The notes under the pieces are model-generated. The model was not told the DNA's origin. It did no database searches and saw only the letters and a program-made list of their open reading frames with translations. This document shows positions 17,952-26,060 of a stretch of DNA of 64,000 nucleotides, piece after piece. Source of the stretch: an uncultured Hyphomicrobium sp. GTDB taxonomy: Bacteria; Pseudomonadota; Alphaproteobacteria; Rhizobiales; Hyphomicrobiaceae. Numbering within the stretch: position 1 is the first letter of the stretch; each line of letters starts with the position of its first letter. The stretch is taken from NCBI GenBank assembly GCA_934555825.1, contig CAKTFJ010000004.1:132334-196333 (forward strand). The letters are read 5' to 3'. A program made the translations under genes and the position numbers.

Positions 17952-19802
17952 TCAGTTGAGCGGCAATCCGGCCGGCGAGCTTTCGGGATCGGCCTCTTCC
18001 GTCAACAGCTGCGCGCGCACGAGCCTCGCATACGCGCCACCCTTCGCGATCAGATCCGCATGCGTGCCTTTTTCGACGATCGTGCCCGCATCCATCACGC
18101 AGATGAGATCCGCGTTCTGAACCGTCGACAACCGGTGCGCGATAACGATCGTGGTCCGCTCGCGCGTAAATGCGGCGAGCGCTTCCTGCACGAGGCGTTC
18201 CGACTGTGTATCGAGGGCACTGGTCGCCTCGTCCAGAAGCAGGATCGGCGCATTTTTGAGGATGGCGGACGCGAGCGCGAGACGCTGGCGCTGACCACCG
18301 GAAAGCCGGACACCCCGATCGCCAATCACGGTGTCGTAACCCTGCGGCTGACTCAGAATGAACTCGTGTGCGGCGGCGGCCTTGGCGGCGGCCACGATGT
18401 CCTCGTCCGTCGCGTCGAGCTTGCCGAGCGCGATGTTGGCGCGGATCGTGTCGTCGAACAGCGTCACGTCCTGGCTGACGAGCGCGATTGCGCCGCGTAA
18501 CGACGACAGCGTCACCTCGCGAATATCCTGACCATCGATGCGGATGGCGCCGGCCGTCACGTCGAACAGGCGCGGCACCAGATTGACGATGGTCGACTTG
18601 CCCGCTCCGGACCGGCCGACGAGCGCAACGGTCTGGCCGCCTTCCACCTTGAGATCGAAATCCGTCACGGCCTGTAGATCTTCCTGGCCGTAGTGGAACG
18701 AGATGCGGTCGAAGGCCACGGCGCCCTTGTCGAGCACAAGCGGCTTTGCACCCGGCAGATCCTTCGTTTTCGGCTGCTCGTCGAGCACACCGTAAATGCT
18801 GTCGAGCGCGGCGAGGCCTTCCTGCACGCGCGTCATGAGGCCGCCGACAGCTTTCAGCGGCTGGGCGGCCATCAGCAGCGCCGCCGTCAGGCCCATGAAA
18901 TCGCCGACCGTCGCCGCGCCGCTCGAAATCCGCCAATAGGCCACCCAGATCACGCCGGCGACCGCAACGCCTGCAAGCCCTTCGAGAATCGATTCGAGGC
19001 GCGCCTTGGCGGATACGACCTTGAGCTTAAGGCGATAGACCTCCTCGAAGCTGCGGCTCACGCGGTCGGCCGCGTAATCCTCAAGACGAAAGGTTTTGAT
19101 CAACCGCGTTGCGCCGAGCTTCTCGGCGAGCAGCGACGTCATGCCTCCGAGTTCGGCCTGGGTGCGGCTCGCATTGCGGCGGACGCGCCGCGCGATGGTC
19201 GAGATCGGTACTGCCGCGAAGGGATAGACGCCCAGCACGACGAGCGAGATCATCCAGTCGAGATAGAACATCGCGCCCACGAGCACGACGACGGACATCA
19301 TGTCCCTCAGCACGGAATTGATCGAGGCGTGGGCGGCCTGCTGAATGAACTGGATGTCGTTCGTCAGCTTCGACATCAGCCGGCCGGGTGTGTCGCGTGT
19401 CAGGCGCGCATAGTCGGCGTTGATCATATGGCGGAACGTGACGTTCTGCATGTCGACGCCAACCTCAAGCATGACGCGGTTGGTCGCCACCGTTTGCGTA
19501 TAGAGGAAGATGCCGCGGGCCGCCGTGACGACGATGATCGCCCCCAGCACCCACGGAAGCCAGGTGACGTCACCTTCGAGAAGATTGTCGAACGAGAACT
19601 TGATGACGACGGGATAAGCGCCGGTTGCAAGCGAAAGGGCGGCCGTCAGAAGAAGGATGACGAAAAGCTCACGCCAGCGCGGGCGGAGCCAATCGTTGAT
19701 GAAGCGAGAAAGCAACAGACGCGAATGCGCGTCGAAGGCAAAGCGCGCTTTCTTCCGAGGCCCGGACGGCGTCTCGGGGGAGGCTTCTTTCGTCTTCGAC
19801 AT
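17952..19802 (-). CDS. msbA: MsbA-type lipid A/multidrug ABC exporter
   Basis: This 616-residue half-transporter has six membrane helices (about residues 45-320) and an ATPase domain with Walker A GRSGAGKST (396-404), signature LSGGQ (500-504) and Walker B ILLLDEATS (520-528). That layout fits MsbA, the homodimeric flippase of lipid A-core across the inner membrane. The neighbourhood of lpxK, kdtA and DUF4170 supports this, but related exporters of other lipids share the same motifs, so substrate is inferred. It lies 30 bases after DUF4170 on the same strand, probably one transcript. Its 3' end converges on the phosphatase gene. Confidence 0.88.
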   Translation of the reverse strand: MSKTKEASPETPSGPRKKARFAFDAHSRLLLSRFINDWLRPRWRELFVILLLTAALSLATGAYPVVIKFSFDNLLEGDVTWLPWVLGAIIVVTAARGIFLYTQTVATNRVMLEVGVDMQNVTFRHMINADYARLTRDTPGRLMSKLTNDIQFIQQAAHASINSVLRDMMSVVVLVGAMFYLDWMISLVVLGVYPFAAVPISTIARRVRRNASRTQAELGGMTSLLAEKLGATRLIKTFRLEDYAADRVSRSFEEVYRLKLKVVSAKARLESILEGLAGVAVAGVIWVAYWRISSGAATVGDFMGLTAALLMAAQPLKAVGGLMTRVQEGLAALDSIYGVLDEQPKTKDLPGAKPLVLDKGAVAFDRISFHYGQEDLQAVTDFDLKVEGGQTVALVGRSGAGKSTIVNLVPRLFDVTAGAIRIDGQDIREVTLSSLRGAIALVSQDVTLFDDTIRANIALGKLDATDEDIVAAAKAAAAHEFILSQPQGYDTVIGDRGVRLSGGQRQRLALASAILKNAPILLLDEATSALDTQSERLVQEALAAFTRERTTIVIAHRLSTVQNADLICVMDAGTIVEKGTHADLIAKGGAYARLVRAQLLTEEADPESSPAGLPLN

Positions 19803-19832
19803 TCCGTGTGGGGCTCCAGATCCAAGCCGGGC

Positions 19833-20111
19833 TTACGCGACGGCTTTGCCTCCCGAATGGGACTCGGCACCGTTCTGATTAGGCTCCAACAGGCGATGCA
19901 TATGGACGATAAAATAGCGCATTGCGGCGTTGTCCACGGTCTTCTGGGCCGCGGCCTTCCAAGCCGTATAGGCTTCCGCGTAATTGGGGAAAATTCCCAC
20001 GATATCCAGGCTCTCGAGGTCGCGGAACTCCAAGCCATCGAGTGACTCGAGCTCGCCGCCGAATACGAGATGCAGTAGCTGCTTGGGAGCTTTTTCCCGC
20101 TCACCGCTCAT
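19833..20111 (-). CDS. DUF4170 domain-containing protein
   Basis: The 92-residue protein matches DUF4170 almost throughout: LLHLVFGGEL, LDIVGIFPNYAEAYTAWK, AQKTVDNAAMRYFIVHMHRL. This family is restricted to alphaproteobacteria and habitually lies upstream of Kdo/lipid A genes, as it does here in front of the MsbA-type exporter. No signal peptide or membrane segment is seen. Its function is unknown; context suggests something linked to lipopolysaccharide synthesis. It is the first gene of its transcript; the promoter should lie in 20112-20300. Confidence 0.88.
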   Translation of the reverse strand: MSGEREKAPKQLLHLVFGGELESLDGLEFRDLESLDIVGIFPNYAEAYTAWKAAAQKTVDNAAMRYFIVHMHRLLEPNQNGAESHSGGKAVA

Positions 20112-20625
20112 GCGCGCAATCCTCTTCCGTCCAAAGTGTGGCCGCCCGATGCCGCCTGCCCCTTCCTGCCCGATCCCTCGCGCAGGTTCAAGGCTCGCGG
20201 CAGGCCTCCGAAGGCATTTCCGTTCGCGAAAGGAGCATGAAGATACGGGCCGTTAACGAGATTCTTTAACAGGATATCCAACCTCATGTGGCATTGTCGC
20301 AGAAGGGTCGCGCAGACGGCCTCTCAGAAGTCATCAGGGCAAGAACGTTAGGCCGGCGCGGATCATGGGGGGACCCATTCCGCGCCGAAGTTCTTTGTCG
20401 GGCCGCCAGAGGGACCAGACGCCCGCTCCCCCCTCGCCGGCGCGAATCGCCCGAACATGGCGCTCTCCGCGCGGCGCGGCCGTATCGCGCCCCTGCTCTG
20501 CCCAAGCGTGCGGCACCCTCTGACATCCCATTGCGCAGGACCTCGACGGATCGGCGTTGCCGCCCGTGGCCGCGTTCGCTAGCGTTGGGGCGAACCCTTC
20601 CACGGCAGAGAACCGAACGGCCCTG
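20112..20625. other. Intergenic region between divergent genes
   Basis: This 514-base gap must hold promoters for DUF4170-msbA (leftward) and the acyl-CoA synthetase (rightward). Short open frames on both strands here give arginine/proline-rich translations with no hydrophobic or conserved pattern and I do not call them. An AT-richer patch lies near 20240-20285. No RNA gene or repeat is recognised. Confidence 0.45.
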
Positions 20626-22254
20626 ATGAGCGAAAATCCCTACGCAACCGGCCTCGACAAAAATCCGGCGAACTATCAGCCCCTCTCCCCCCTCGGCCTT
20701 CTGGAGCGGGCGGCGGCCGTTTATCCAGAACACACTGCAATCATTCACGGGAGCCAGCGGACGAACTACGCCACGTTCTATGCCCGGAGCCGGAGACTAG
20801 CCTCCGCGCTTGCCCGGCGCGGCATCTCACCGGGCGACACGGTTTCGGTCATGCTCTCCAACACGCCGGCGATGCTCGAAGCTCACTACGGCGTGCCGAT
20901 GACGGGCGCTGTGTTGCATTGCCTCAATACGCGGCTTGATCCGCCGATCCTCGCCTTCCAGCTCGACCATGCGGAGAGCAAAGTGCTGATCACGGACCGA
21001 GAGTTTTCCGGCCCTATCAAGGAGGCGCTTTTGCTCGCCTCCGTCAAACCGCTCGTGATCGACTACAACGATCTCGAGTTTCCCCAAACCGGCGCCGCAC
21101 TGTCGGACCTCGACTACGAAGCGTTCGTGGCAGAGGGCGATCCCGAGTTCGATTGGCGCAAACCCGACGACGAGTGGGAGGCCATCAGCCTCAACTACAC
21201 GTCGGGCACGACGGGGAACCCGAAGGGCGTCGTCTATCATCACCGCGGGGCCGCGCTGATGTGCTACGCGAACACCATCGCCACAGGTATGGTCCGCCAT
21301 CCGGTCTATCTGTGGACGCTGCCGATGTTCCACTGCAACGGCTGGTGCTTCCCGTGGACGCTGTCGCTGGTGGCGGGCACACACGTCTGCCTGCGCTGGG
21401 TGCGCGCCAAGGCGATGTACGACGCCATCGTCGATCACAAAGTTACCAACCTTTCGGGCGCACCGATCGTGATGGCGACGCTTCTCAACGCGAGCGACGA
21501 GGAGAAGCGCGAGATCACGCACCGCGTATCGTTCAACCACGCAGCCGCACCGCCGCCGGAGTCGGTGATGGCGCGCATGAACGAGGCGGGCTTCGCGCTG
21601 ACGCATCTCTACGGGCTGACCGAAACCTACGGACCTGCGACGCTCAACGAATGGCACAGCGCGTGGGACGATCTGCCCAAGGCCGAGAAGGATGTGCGGC
21701 GGGCGCGGCAAGGGGTGCGCTACCCGGCTCTTGAAGGGCTCACCGTTATGGACCCCACGACGATGACGCAGGTGCCCGCAGATGGCGAGACGCTGGGGGA
21801 GGTCATGTTCCGCGGTAACATCGTCATGAAAGGGTATCTGAAAAACCCTGAAGCGACGGCGGAGGCATTTGCGGGCGGCTGGTTCCATTCCGGCGATCTC
21901 GGCGTGCTGCATCCGGACGGCTACATTCAGCTCAAGGATCGCTCCAAAGACGTCATCATCTCGGGCGGCGAGAACATCTCCTCGATCGAAGTCGAGGACG
22001 TCCTTTACAAGCACCCCGCGGTGGCGCTCTGCGCAGTCGTGGCCAAGCCCGACGACAAGTGGGGCGAGACGCCGTGCGCATTCATCGAGCTCAAGCCCGG
22101 AACGAACGCAACGGCGGACGAAATGATTGGTTGGTGTCGCGAGCGGCTCGCGCATTACAAGGCGCCACGCCACATCGTTTTTACCGAGGTGCCGAAAACG
22201 TCGACCGGCAAAGTGCAGAAGTTCAAGCTGCGGGAACTCGCGAAAGACGCATAA
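20626..22254 (+). CDS. Acyl-CoA synthetase (AMP-forming), medium/long chain type
   Basis: This 542-residue enzyme activates a carboxylic acid to its CoA thioester through an acyl-adenylate. It has the AMP-binding P-loop YTSGTTGNPKG (191-201), GLTETYGPATL, WFHSGDLGVLHPDGY and the C-terminal catalytic lysine in KTSTGKVQKF. The N-terminus NPYATGLDKNPANYQPL is typical of the AlkK/medium-chain branch, which also includes methylmercaptopropionate-CoA ligases (DmdB), so the substrate cannot be fixed from sequence. The ATG at 20626 is chosen because homologues begin there; an upstream ATG exists at 20557. No fatty-acid oxidation genes adjoin it. Confidence 0.9.
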   Translation: MSENPYATGLDKNPANYQPLSPLGLLERAAAVYPEHTAIIHGSQRTNYATFYARSRRLASALARRGISPGDTVSVMLSNTPAMLEAHYGVPMTGAVLHCLNTRLDPPILAFQLDHAESKVLITDREFSGPIKEALLLASVKPLVIDYNDLEFPQTGAALSDLDYEAFVAEGDPEFDWRKPDDEWEAISLNYTSGTTGNPKGVVYHHRGAALMCYANTIATGMVRHPVYLWTLPMFHCNGWCFPWTLSLVAGTHVCLRWVRAKAMYDAIVDHKVTNLSGAPIVMATLLNASDEEKREITHRVSFNHAAAPPPESVMARMNEAGFALTHLYGLTETYGPATLNEWHSAWDDLPKAEKDVRRARQGVRYPALEGLTVMDPTTMTQVPADGETLGEVMFRGNIVMKGYLKNPEATAEAFAGGWFHSGDLGVLHPDGYIQLKDRSKDVIISGGENISSIEVEDVLYKHPAVALCAVVAKPDDKWGETPCAFIELKPGTNATADEMIGWCRERLAHYKAPRHIVFTEVPKTSTGKVQKFKLRELAKDA

Positions 22255-22278
22255 AAAAGCTCGGCCAAACGTGCCGAG
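22252..22278 (-). terminator. Intrinsic terminator reading leftward, overlapping the acyl-CoA synthetase stop
   Basis: Read on the minus strand, CTCGGC, loop ACGTTTG, GCCGAG (22278-22260) is followed by CTTTTTTAT, a textbook Rho-independent terminator. It serves leftward transcription, i.e. from the DUF465 gene at 22756. On the plus strand the same hairpin follows the acyl-CoA synthetase but lacks a U-run. Confidence 0.7.
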
Positions 22279-22579
22279 GGTGAGCGCATATGCGCGACGA
22301 TGGAGCGTCGTCGCCCTCGTCGTTTCAGCGTCCGATCGGAGAATGCAAAACCAGCGGCGAGGAAATGCGCTCCCTCGCGTTCCGAGAATGCTAACCGACC
22401 CACAAAGAGGCTGCAGGCCCGTCCCGCCGACGGCACGAATAGGCGTTTCGCCGAAGATGCCCGACGTCTCATGCCCGCATACCTGACCGACCGGAAGGCA
22501 GACCGGCCTAAAAGGCGCCGGTTCGTCTTCCGGTTACGGCCGATGCGACGTGTGGTTGGGAAAACCCCTGTGTTTTACG
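22279..22579. other. Long 3' region downstream of a minus-strand DUF465 gene
   Basis: About 300 bases lie between the DUF465 stop and the leftward terminator at 22278-22252. No credible protein is encoded on either strand. Since the terminator is strong and belongs to the minus strand, the DUF465 transcript probably has a long 3' tail, or a separate small RNA ends here. Confidence 0.4.
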
Positions 22580-22756
22580 TCAGTGGCGTGTTCGCACTTC
22601 GAGCCGAACAATCTCGTCCTTCAGCTTCAGTTTTTCTTGCTTAAGCCGACGGATCATCAGGTCGTCCGAACCGGGTCGTGACGTCTCCTCTTCGATCCGG
22701 CGTTCAAGTTGCCGGTGCTTCTCTGAGAGTTCCTGAAGATGAGCCGAAAGCGCCAT
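22580..22756 (-). CDS. DUF465 (YdcH family) small helical protein
   Basis: This 58-residue protein is a charged two-helix coiled coil of the DUF465/YdcH family: ALSAHLQELSEKHRQLERRI and then LMIRRLKQEKLKLKDEI. The IxRLKxxKLxLKDxI pattern is the family hallmark. The ATG at 22756 has a perfect AGGAGG six bases upstream (22763-22768), which fixes the start over an upstream ATG. The function of the family is unknown. A paralogue lies divergently at 23015. Confidence 0.88.
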   Translation of the reverse strand: MALSAHLQELSEKHRQLERRIEEETSRPGSDDLMIRRLKQEKLKLKDEIVRLEVRTRH

Positions 22757-23014
22757 CCTGACCTCCTTTTCAGAGTTGAAGACAGTAGTATTGTTACAGA
22801 TATGCCACGGATTGTCCATTGGAAGGGGTGGGTGCCAAAGGTACACGTTGAACGATTTCTTTACCGCGAACGTCTTGCTCGCGCCGTTTTATGCAAAGCC
22901 ATTCGCGCACTCATTGTCCGACTTGCTTGCGGAACATAATGTTTAAGCCGATATTCCCTTCGTCGAGCAGGGTACGCGGGGTCCCCGGCAACGCTGCCGG
23001 CTGACCTTCGAGCA

Positions 23015-23230
23015 GTGAGCGACATGCAGCGGCAAAACGACAGGGAGCTTCGAGACGAACTCGTGCAGCTTCGGAGTGAGCACCGGGCTCTCGACGACGA
23101 GATTTCGACGCTTGAAGCCGACGGCGCGATCGATCAACTGACGATCCGCCGGTTGAAGAAAAAGAAGCTCGCCCTCAAGGACCAGATCACCAAGATCGAG
23201 GACCAGCTTCTGCCCGATATTATCGCCTAG
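23015..23230 (+). CDS. DUF465 (YdcH family) small helical protein, second copy
   Basis: This 71-residue protein shares TIRRLKKKKLALKDQI with the copy at 22580-22756 and ends LLPDIIA, a common tail in alphaproteobacterial members. Both start candidates are weak: GTG at 23015 or ATG at 23024, neither with a strong Shine-Dalgarno; homologues of this subtype begin a few residues before the RELRDEL helix, so either fits. The two DUF465 genes are divergent, separated by about 258 bases. Function unknown. Confidence 0.85.
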   Translation: MSDMQRQNDRELRDELVQLRSEHRALDDEISTLEADGAIDQLTIRRLKKKKLALKDQITKIEDQLLPDIIA

Positions 23231-23389
23231 AGCGCTCTACTCGACGTCTGTTCTTCTCAGGCAGAATTGCCGTTCGTCCGTCTTCCAAGCGAACCTGCTG
23301 GCGATCAGGTCGAACCGACCGCGTAATGGACGCGTTTACGGAGCGTATTGCCGGCGCCGGGGCGGCAGCGATTTCAAGGTGTTCGGTTC

Positions 23390-24406
23390 ATGCGTTCCGC
23401 GGCCGTCGACCAGTGGCTCTATCCAACGGACCGCGGGCTTTATTGCGCGCCAGCCGACGTCTACGTCGACCCTGCGCGTCCGGTCGAACGCGCTATCGTC
23501 ACGCATGGGCATAGTGACCATGCGCGTGCCGGGCACGGAGCCGTGCTCGCCACACCCGAAACCGTCGAGGTCATGAAGCTCCGGCTCGGCGCGGACGGAG
23601 CAGGACGCTTCGAAGGCGCGGCATACGGCGAGGTTCGCAATCTCGATGGTGTCGCCGTTCGCCTCGTACCGGCTGGGCACGTCCTCGGCTCCGCGCAGGT
23701 GGTGCTCGAATGGCGGGGACAACGCGCCGTCGTGTCCGGCGATTACAAACGCGCGGCGGATCCCACATGCGCCCCGTTCAAACTCGTGCCGTGCGACGTG
23801 TTCGTCACGGAGGCGACGTTCGCGCTGCCCGTGTTCCGGCATGAACCGGCCGAGCGGGAGGTCGGCCGCCTCCTCGCCTCGCTTGCGCGGAACCCCGAGC
23901 GCACGCATCTCGTCGGCGCTTATGGGCTTGGCAAAGCTCAGCGTGTGATGCGGCTTGCGCGCGATGCCGGCTACGATGCGCCAATTTATCTTCATGGCGC
24001 GCTTGTCGAGATGACGGCGCTTTACGAACGGCTCGGCATCGCGCTCGGCGACGTGCGGCCCGTGCCGCTGGACGCAAAGCCTGCCGATTTCGCGGGCGCG
24101 CTCGTGCTCTGTCCGCCGTCGGCGCTCGGCGATCGTTGGTCGCGCCGCTTTGCCGATCCGGTGACGGCGTTTGCCTCCGGGTGGATGCGGATCCGGGGAC
24201 GCATCCGGCAGGCAGGCGTCGAGTTGCCGCTCGTTATTTCAGACCATGCGGATTGGCCGGACCTGATCGCGACCGTGATGGAGACCGGCGCTGACGACGT
24301 GTGGGTGACGCACGGCCGTGACGACGCCCTTGTCTACGAGTTGGCGCGGCGCGGGCGAAAGGCACGCGCGCTTTCTCTGGTCGGCTTCGAGGACGAGGGA
24401 GAGTAG
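23390..24406 (+). CDS. Ligase-associated DNA exonuclease (metallo-beta-lactamase/beta-CASP fold)
   Basis: This 338-residue protein has the metallo-beta-lactamase signature THGHSDHARAGH with His39, His41, Asp43 and His44, a later AGHVLGSAQ and VSGDYKR, and a C-terminal ISDHADWPDL typical of beta-CASP nucleases. It belongs to the exonuclease family that travels with an ATP-dependent DNA ligase in bacteria, and here its stop is four bases before such a ligase. Probable job: trimming DNA ends before ligation. The start ATG at 23390 begins MRSAAVDQWLYPTDRGL, as in homologues; an ATG 42 bases upstream is rejected. Confidence 0.88.
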   Translation: MRSAAVDQWLYPTDRGLYCAPADVYVDPARPVERAIVTHGHSDHARAGHGAVLATPETVEVMKLRLGADGAGRFEGAAYGEVRNLDGVAVRLVPAGHVLGSAQVVLEWRGQRAVVSGDYKRAADPTCAPFKLVPCDVFVTEATFALPVFRHEPAEREVGRLLASLARNPERTHLVGAYGLGKAQRVMRLARDAGYDAPIYLHGALVEMTALYERLGIALGDVRPVPLDAKPADFAGALVLCPPSALGDRWSRRFADPVTAFASGWMRIRGRIRQAGVELPLVISDHADWPDLIATVMETGADDVWVTHGRDDALVYELARRGRKARALSLVGFEDEGE

Positions 24407-24410
24407 CCCT

Positions 24411-26060
24411 ATGCAAGCGTTTGCGCTTCTCCTCGATACGCTCTCGACGACGCCGTCCCGTAACGCGAAGCTGGCGCTTCTCACGGAGTATTTCCGAACG
24501 ACACCCGACCCCGATCGCGGCTTTGCACTGGCTGCGCTGACGGATGGCTTGTTTCCGCGCCTCCCGCTCCGGCGCAGCCTCGCCATCCTGATGGAAGGGC
24601 GGATCGATCCCGTACTTTACGCGCTCTCGCGCGACTATGTGGGCGATACGGCGGAGACAGTCGCGCTCATGTGGCCCGATCCCAACGTGCCGCCTGTCAC
24701 TCCCGGGCTTGCGGAGACGGTCGAGCTCTTGGCGACGGCGGCACCGGCCGACGTTGCCGAAACGCTGGGCAGCCTGCTCGACCGGCTCGACGCGCGCGGA
24801 CGCTGGGCGCTTCTGAAGCTGATCGGCGGCGCTCCGCGTGTCGGCGTGTCGGCTAGGCTCGCGAAGACGGCGCTGGCCGAAATGGGCGGTCATCCGCTCG
24901 CCGAGATCGAGGAAATCTGGCACGCGCTTGCTCCGCCCTACACCGATCTCTTCCGATGGCTTTCCGGCCAAGGCCCGCGCCCCGATGCTGCCGGCAAACC
25001 CGTGTTCCGTCCGCTCATGCTCTCCCACGCCATCGAAGAGACCGACTGGCCGGGCTTTTTGCCGGAGGATTTCGCGGCCGAATGGAAGTGGGACGGTATC
25101 CGCGTGCAGATCGCAGCCCACGGGACGCACGTGCGCATGTTCTCTCGCGCAGGGGACGACATCTCTCGCGCGTTTCCGGAGATCGTGGCCGCCTACGAGG
25201 GGCTCGACGTTCTGGCGGATGGGGAGCTTCTGGTTGTCAGGAGCGGCGTCGTGGCGCCGTTCAACGACTTGCAACAGCGTCTCAACCGTAAGGCCGTCAC
25301 GGGCCGTCTCATGCGCGAGCATCCGGCGCACATCCGCCTCTACGACCTTCTGATCGATCAAAACGAAGACTTGCGCGCGCTTTCGTTTCGCGAGCGTCGG
25401 ACACGGCTCGAAGCATGGGTTGCGAAACATCGACCGCTACTCAGCGACGTCAGCGAACTCGTGCCGTTTTCATCGCGTGAGGACTTGGACGCGCTATGGG
25501 CCGAAACGCGGAGCAGCGGCATCGAAGGGCTGATGCTCAAGCGCTGGGACAGCCCCTATCTCTCGGGGCGGCCGCGCGGACACTGGTTCAAGTGGAAGCG
25601 CGCGGCGCTCACGCTCGACTGCGTGCTGATGTACGCCCAGCGCGGCTCGGGAAAGCGGTCGTCCTATTATTCCGATTACACGTTCGGCGTGTGGCGCGAG
25701 ATTGTGGCGGGTTCCAAAGATGGTGCGCCGCGCGGCGACATCCTGCCCGGCCATGAGCTGGTGCCGGTAGGAAAAGCCTATTCGGGCATGACGGATGCCG
25801 AGTTGATCGAGATCGACCGCTTCGTGCGCAATCACACAGTGGAGCAGTTTGGGCCCGTGCGGGCGGTGGAGCCCAAGCTCGTACTCGAAATCGCGTTCGA
25901 TGCGATCTTTCCTTCAGCGCGACACAAGTCGGGCCTCGCGATGCGCTTCCCGCGCATCCATCGCATTCGCTGGGATAAACCGGCGGCAGAAGCCGACACG
26001 CTCGGTGCCGCGCAACGGCTCGTCGAAGCGGCGGAAGGCGGCGCGATCGCTCCGCTCTAG
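24411..26060 (+). CDS. ATP-dependent DNA ligase, exonuclease-associated type
   Basis: The 549-residue enzyme seals nicks using ATP through a covalent lysyl-AMP. Residues 1-200 are the helical DNA-binding N-domain; the nucleotidyltransferase motif EWKWDGIR holds the nucleophile Lys226, followed by DGELLV, GIEGLMLKRW and WFKWKR. The C-terminal OB domain is present to the end. It is the family found with the preceding exonuclease and, elsewhere, with a Lhr-type helicase and a metallophosphoesterase; those two are absent here. The ATG at 24411 follows the exonuclease stop by four bases. It converges on the L,D-transpeptidase with overlapping stop codons. Confidence 0.92.
   Translation: MQAFALLLDTLSTTPSRNAKLALLTEYFRTTPDPDRGFALAALTDGLFPRLPLRRSLAILMEGRIDPVLYALSRDYVGDTAETVALMWPDPNVPPVTPGLAETVELLATAAPADVAETLGSLLDRLDARGRWALLKLIGGAPRVGVSARLAKTALAEMGGHPLAEIEEIWHALAPPYTDLFRWLSGQGPRPDAAGKPVFRPLMLSHAIEETDWPGFLPEDFAAEWKWDGIRVQIAAHGTHVRMFSRAGDDISRAFPEIVAAYEGLDVLADGELLVVRSGVVAPFNDLQQRLNRKAVTGRLMREHPAHIRLYDLLIDQNEDLRALSFRERRTRLEAWVAKHRPLLSDVSELVPFSSREDLDALWAETRSSGIEGLMLKRWDSPYLSGRPRGHWFKWKRAALTLDCVLMYAQRGSGKRSSYYSDYTFGVWREIVAGSKDGAPRGDILPGHELVPVGKAYSGMTDAELIEIDRFVRNHTVEQFGPVRAVEPKLVLEIAFDAIFPSARHKSGLAMRFPRIHRIRWDKPAAEADTLGAAQRLVEAAEGGAIAPL

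Noticed and set aside
20284-20748. Open frame on the minus strand in the gap and over the acyl-CoA synthetase start
   Set aside because: Arg/Gly/Ser-rich, no homology-like pattern, and overlaps a real gene start.
23228-23239. TAGAGCGCTCTA palindrome after the second DUF465 gene as a third copy of the paired-hairpin repeat
   Set aside because: Only seven bases resemble the first arm and there is no second hairpin; it may be coincidence or a remnant.
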